A stretch of 15,957 bases of DNA from Clostridia bacterium (GTDB taxonomy: Bacteria; Bacillota_A; Clostridia; Oscillospirales; CAG-272), in contig JAFQPF010000046.1 of the NCBI GenBank assembly GCA_017411885.1, forward strand, positions 1 through 15,957, given 5' to 3'. The translations under genes were made by a program, and so were the position numbers. Below the pieces are notes generated by a model. It had not been told where the DNA came from and made no database searches. It was given only the letters and a program-made list of their open reading frames with translations. Each line of letters starts with the position of its first letter. Position 1 is the stretch's first letter. Positions 13,509 through 15,957 of the stretch are shown here, piece after piece.

Positions 13509-14321
13509 ATGAACAATATATTGACGGCTCTTATATGGTTTGCCATTCTCGGCGGAGGCTTCGGCGTTCTTCTGGCGATCGCCTCCAAGGCGTTTTACGT
13601 TAAGGTTGACGAGCGTATCCCACAGATATGCGACGTGTTGCCGGGTGCTAACTGCGGCGGATGCGGATATGCTGGCTGTGCGGCACTCGCGGAAGCGATA
13701 GTAAAGGGCGAAGCAAAGCTTAACGCCTGCGTTGTCGCAGACAGCGAATGTGTCAACAAGATCGCAGGTATTATGGGATGCGAAAGCGAAGCTGCCGTGC
13801 GTATGCGCGCACAGGTAATGTGCTCGGGCAGCAGCGGCAGAGCAAAGAAAAAATACATATACAACGGCGCAAACGACTGTATTGCCGCGTCCAAGCTTGG
13901 CGGCGGCGACAAGCTTTGCCCCAACGGATGTATCGGTCTCGGTACCTGTACCGAGGTGTGCGCGTTCGGCGCGCTCAAGATAATAGACGGTATCGCCAAG
14001 GTGGATGATAAGCTCTGTATCGGATGCGGACAGTGTATCACTGCCTGCCCCAAGCATATAATCAAGCTTGTGCCCTTTGACGCACCTTACCGCGTTGCTT
14101 GTATGTCGGTTGATAAGGGCCCCGTTACCAAGGGCTATTGCGAGGTCGGCTGTATCGCGTGTCATATATGCGAAAAGAATTGCCCCTCACAGGCTATTAC
14201 GGTGAACGGCTTTGTTGCATCTATCGACTATTCCAAGTGTACGGGATGCGGAATCTGCTTTGAAAAGTGCCCGCGCAAGATCATACACTGCGATACAAGC
14301 GTAAAGATTGACGCAAACTGA
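13509..14321 (+). CDS. rnfB: Rnf electron transport complex subunit B (ferredoxin-oxidising, multi-cluster)
   Basis: RnfB takes electrons from reduced ferredoxin. The 270-residue protein has an N-terminal membrane helix (about 5-27), then the Fe-S domain GANCGGCGYAGC (Cys49, 52, 57 and probably Cys74). Ferredoxin-type motifs follow at Cys137-151, Cys170-180 (CIGCGQCITACP), Cys211-225 (including CIACHICEKNCP) and Cys244-254 (CTGCGICFEKCP). This suggests about five iron-sulfur clusters, near the usual clostridial form. A GGGGGG ribosome binding site precedes the ATG. It is the last gene of the operon, followed directly by a terminator. Confidence 0.95.
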   Translation: MNNILTALIWFAILGGGFGVLLAIASKAFYVKVDERIPQICDVLPGANCGGCGYAGCAALAEAIVKGEAKLNACVVADSECVNKIAGIMGCESEAAVRMRAQVMCSGSSGRAKKKYIYNGANDCIAASKLGGGDKLCPNGCIGLGTCTEVCAFGALKIIDGIAKVDDKLCIGCGQCITACPKHIIKLVPFDAPYRVACMSVDKGPVTKGYCEVGCIACHICEKNCPSQAITVNGFVASIDYSKCTGCGICFEKCPRKIIHCDTSVKIDAN

Positions 14322-14326
14322 GTAAT

Positions 14327-14360
14327 AAAAGGGGTTGCCTTAAATAAGCAACCCTTTATT
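14327..14360 (+). terminator. terminator of the rnf operon
   Basis: AAAGGGGTTGC (14328-14338) pairs, with one bulged G, with GCAACCCTTTA (14348-14358), followed by TT. It begins seven bases after the rnfB stop codon. The stem is good but the T-tract is short, so some read-through to trmB is likely. Confidence 0.7.
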
Positions 14361-14388
14361 GCCGCTTTGAGAAGAACGGAGAAAATTT

Positions 14389-15024
14389 ATGCGAATGAGA
14401 AAAAAGAAGCACGCCGAGGAAAGGATCGAGGCTTGCTCTGATATTTTAATGAAGCTTGAGGACGGAAAGCTTTCGGACGGGGATTATATAAAAAGAGAAA
14501 AGCTGCATCTTGAAATAGGCTGCGGCAAGGGCTCGTTTATCTGTGAAAACGCAAAGCGAAACCCCGAAATAAGCTATATCGCCGTTGAAAAGATCGGCAA
14601 CGTTGCTGTTACCGCGCTTGAGCGCGCAAAGACAGAGGGGATTACCAATATCCGCTTTGTGATCGGTGATGCCTCGGGAATATGCGAGGCTCTCGGCGAA
14701 GGCTCGATCGAAAGACTTTATCTTAATTTTTCAGACCCGTGGCCGAAAAAAGGCTATGCGAAGCGCAGGCTCACGCATCGCGGGTTCCTTGAAAAATATA
14801 AGCGTATACTCAAGAAAAACGGCGCGATCTTCTTCAAGACCGATAACCGTCCGCTGTTTGATTTTTCGCTTGAGGAGCTTAAGGAATCGGGCTTCAGGCT
14901 TGAAGCGGTCACGAACGACCTGCATGCAAGCGAGTATGCGGGCGATAATATTATGACCGAATATGAGGCGAATTTTTCAAGTCAGGGTATTCCGATCAAC
15001 CGCGTCGAGGCGTATCTGGAATAA
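14389..15024 (+). CDS. trmB: tRNA (guanine-N7-)-methyltransferase
   Basis: TrmB uses S-adenosylmethionine to make m7G at position 46 of tRNAs. The 211-residue protein has the family start MRMRKKKHAEE, the SAM-binding loop LHLEIGCGKGSF, YIAVEKIGNVAV, and the catalytic signature LNFSDPWPKKGYAKRRLTH. It ends with GAIFFKTDNRPLFDFSLEEL and EYEANFSSQGIPINRVEA. The ATG at 14389 follows ACGGAGAA; ATG 14395 is an alternative, but the first start matches family N-termini. It sits just after the rnf terminator, with no separate promoter visible in the 30-base gap. Confidence 0.95.
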   Translation: MRMRKKKHAEERIEACSDILMKLEDGKLSDGDYIKREKLHLEIGCGKGSFICENAKRNPEISYIAVEKIGNVAVTALERAKTEGITNIRFVIGDASGICEALGEGSIERLYLNFSDPWPKKGYAKRRLTHRGFLEKYKRILKKNGAIFFKTDNRPLFDFSLEELKESGFRLEAVTNDLHASEYAGDNIMTEYEANFSSQGIPINRVEAYLE

Positions 15025-15050
15025 AATTAATTTACACAATAAGATATTTG

Positions 15051-15079
15051 TTGACATAATGCTTAAATTATGATATAAT
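15051..15079 (+). promoter_or_regulatory. perfect-consensus sigma-A promoter of the DUF975 gene
   Basis: TTGACA (15051-15056), exactly 17 bases, TATAAT (15074-15079), with an AT-rich upstream stretch (15022-15050). It lies about 50 bases before the start codon. Confidence 0.85.
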
Positions 15080-15130
15080 GCTATCGTACAGGGATACTGT
15101 ATAAATACTCAAACAACAAAGGAGAAAGCC

Positions 15131-15802
15131 ATGAACAGAGTTGAACTTAAAACGCTTGCCAAGCAGCAGATCAAGGGTAAGATCGGAAAATTGTTTGTTA
15201 TCCTGCTTATTATTTACGCAATAATGGCAGTTGCTTCGATTATTCTCGGATTTATACCGGTAGCAGGACCGCTTCTTGCAGCTATTATAATCACTCCTGC
15301 TTTCACGCTCAGTGAGATCCGTATTTTCCAAAATCTTGCAAGAGGCAAGGATCCCGATGTATCGGATGCCTTCTGCGGCTTTGACGATTTCTGGTCGGCA
15401 TTTAAGGTGAATTTCCTTGTAGGCTTGTTTACATATCTCTGGTCCTTACTCTTTATCATCCCCGGAATTATAAAGGGCTTTTCGTATTCGATGGCTATGT
15501 ATATTCTCGCGGAAAACAAGGGTATGGGCGCGCGTGAAGCGATCGATCGCTCAAAGGCTATGATGCACGGACACAAGATGGATATGTTTGTGCTTGGACT
15601 TTCCTTCCTTGGATGGATGTTCTTATGTATGATTACTTGCGGTATTGCTTTTATTTGGGTAATGCCTTATATGGATGCGACATACGTAAACTTCTACAAC
15701 AAGATCAAGGGTGTTGAAGCTACTGCAACAGAAGTTTCAACAGAAGCTACAACAGAAGCTGCACCTGAGGCGCTTCCCGAAGAAAACAACGATGCTGAAT
15801 GA
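15131..15802 (+). CDS. DUF975 family membrane protein
   Basis: The 223-residue protein resembles the DUF975 family of uncharacterised Firmicutes membrane proteins. It begins NRVELKTLAKQQIKGKIGKL and has about five membrane segments. The cytoplasmic loop FQNLARGKDPDVSDAFCGFD, then FIIPGIIKGFSYSMAMYIL and EAIDRSKAMMHGHKMDMFVL, are typical. The C-terminal tail from about residue 194 is Thr/Ala/Glu-rich (TEVSTEATTEAAPEA), disordered in appearance and unlike the membrane core. AAAGGAG precedes the ATG and a perfect promoter lies upstream, so high expression is likely. It is monocistronic; no terminator is obvious before the insertion sequence. Function is unknown. Confidence 0.82.
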   Translation: MNRVELKTLAKQQIKGKIGKLFVILLIIYAIMAVASIILGFIPVAGPLLAAIIITPAFTLSEIRIFQNLARGKDPDVSDAFCGFDDFWSAFKVNFLVGLFTYLWSLLFIIPGIIKGFSYSMAMYILAENKGMGAREAIDRSKAMMHGHKMDMFVLGLSFLGWMFLCMITCGIAFIWVMPYMDATYVNFYNKIKGVEATATEVSTEATTEAAPEALPEENNDAE

Positions 15803-15883
15803 TTATAATTGAATGATTGTGATACAGAAACCCCCGACGGACATTTGAACAGGTCCGTTAAAAACGGACAATGACAAAAAACA

Positions 15884-15919
15884 CCCTCCTATGGTATAAT
15901 TAGAAAAACCATAGGAGGG
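15884..15919 (+). promoter_or_regulatory. hairpin enclosing the transposase ribosome binding site
   Basis: CCCTCCTATGGT (15884-15895) is the perfect complement of ACCATAGGAGGG (15908-15919). The right arm contains the AGGAGG ribosome binding site, and the TATAAT -10 box (15895-15900) lies at the loop, so only transcripts from upstream contain both arms. Confidence 0.7.
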
Positions 15920-15925
15920 ATTTTT

Positions 15926-15957
15926 ATGCCAAGAGAATATCGACACATAAAACAATA
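15926..15957 (+). CDS. transposase N-terminus (partial, runs off the window)
   Basis: Ten full codons are visible, MPREYRHIKQ, preceded by AGGAGG seven bases before the ATG. Starts like this occur in helix-turn-helix OrfA proteins of clostridial IS3-group elements, a match from memory. Only the first residues are available, so the family is tentative. Confidence 0.55.
   Translation, partial: MPREYRHIKQ

Larger units (their letters stand above)
15837..15957 (+). mobile_element. 5' end of an insertion sequence (probably IS3-like), cut by the window edge
   Basis: Three copies of the ACGGAC/GTCCGT unit (15837-15842, 15853-15858, 15864-15869) can form alternative hairpins and probably mark the terminal repeat. 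They are followed by ATGACA-N18-TATAAT (15871-15900), a 12-bp perfect inverted repeat and the transposase start. The exact left boundary and any target duplication cannot be set without the other end. Confidence 0.55.

Overview
The window looks like a chromosome segment of an anaerobic, spore-forming member of the Clostridia, probably a gut Oscillospiraceae/Lachnospiraceae-type lineage. The support is an alpha/beta-type small acid-soluble spore protein, a SCIFF (six-cysteines-in-forty-five) RiPP locus, which is a hallmark of Clostridia, a six-gene Rnf operon in the clostridial order C-D-G-E-A-B, and AGGAGG-type ribosome binding sites with near-consensus sigma-A promoters. No tRNA, rRNA or CRISPR array was seen.

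Layout. Positions 1-1304 hold a possible C-terminal tail of a gene entering from the left, then two leftward genes: a TIM-barrel sugar phosphate isomerase/epimerase and a spore SASP, each with its own promoter and terminator. A MATE-family exporter (1614-2990) runs rightward. Next is the SCIFF locus: promoter, 53-residue precursor (3106-3267), intergenic terminator/attenuator, and the radical-SAM SPASM maturase, followed with a 1-bp gap by a PLP-dependent Orn/Lys/Arg decarboxylase-family protein (to 6067). A long hairpin overlapping the decarboxylase stop codon closes the unit. The maturase reading frame is broken by one in-frame TAA inside its N-terminal peptide-recognition region, and the precursor has Gly where the known thioether acceptor Thr is expected.

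Positions 6100-8316 are an AT-richer leftward accessory island. It holds two orphan Rhs C-terminal cassettes (variable tip plus small downstream membrane or lipoprotein gene), each headed by the same ~75-bp direct repeat. That repeat carries a perfect TTGACA-N17-TATAAT promoter fused to the Rhs motif DAWGN. A third diverged promoter of the same kind lies at 6130-6158. A 46-bp palindrome, possibly IS-derived, interrupts the second cassette. I regard this island as the most unusual structure in the window.

Positions 8379-14321 hold the Rnf operon (ferredoxin:NAD+ oxidoreductase, an ion-pumping membrane complex), with tightly overlapping genes and a terminator. Its RnfG is unusually large, with a Lys/Glu-rich N-terminal extension and what looks like a duplicated FMN-binding domain. 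After it come trmB (tRNA m7G46 methyltransferase) and a DUF975-type membrane protein with a perfect promoter. At the right edge is the 5' end of an insertion-sequence transposase gene, whose ribosome binding site sits in a hairpin that would form only in read-through transcripts.
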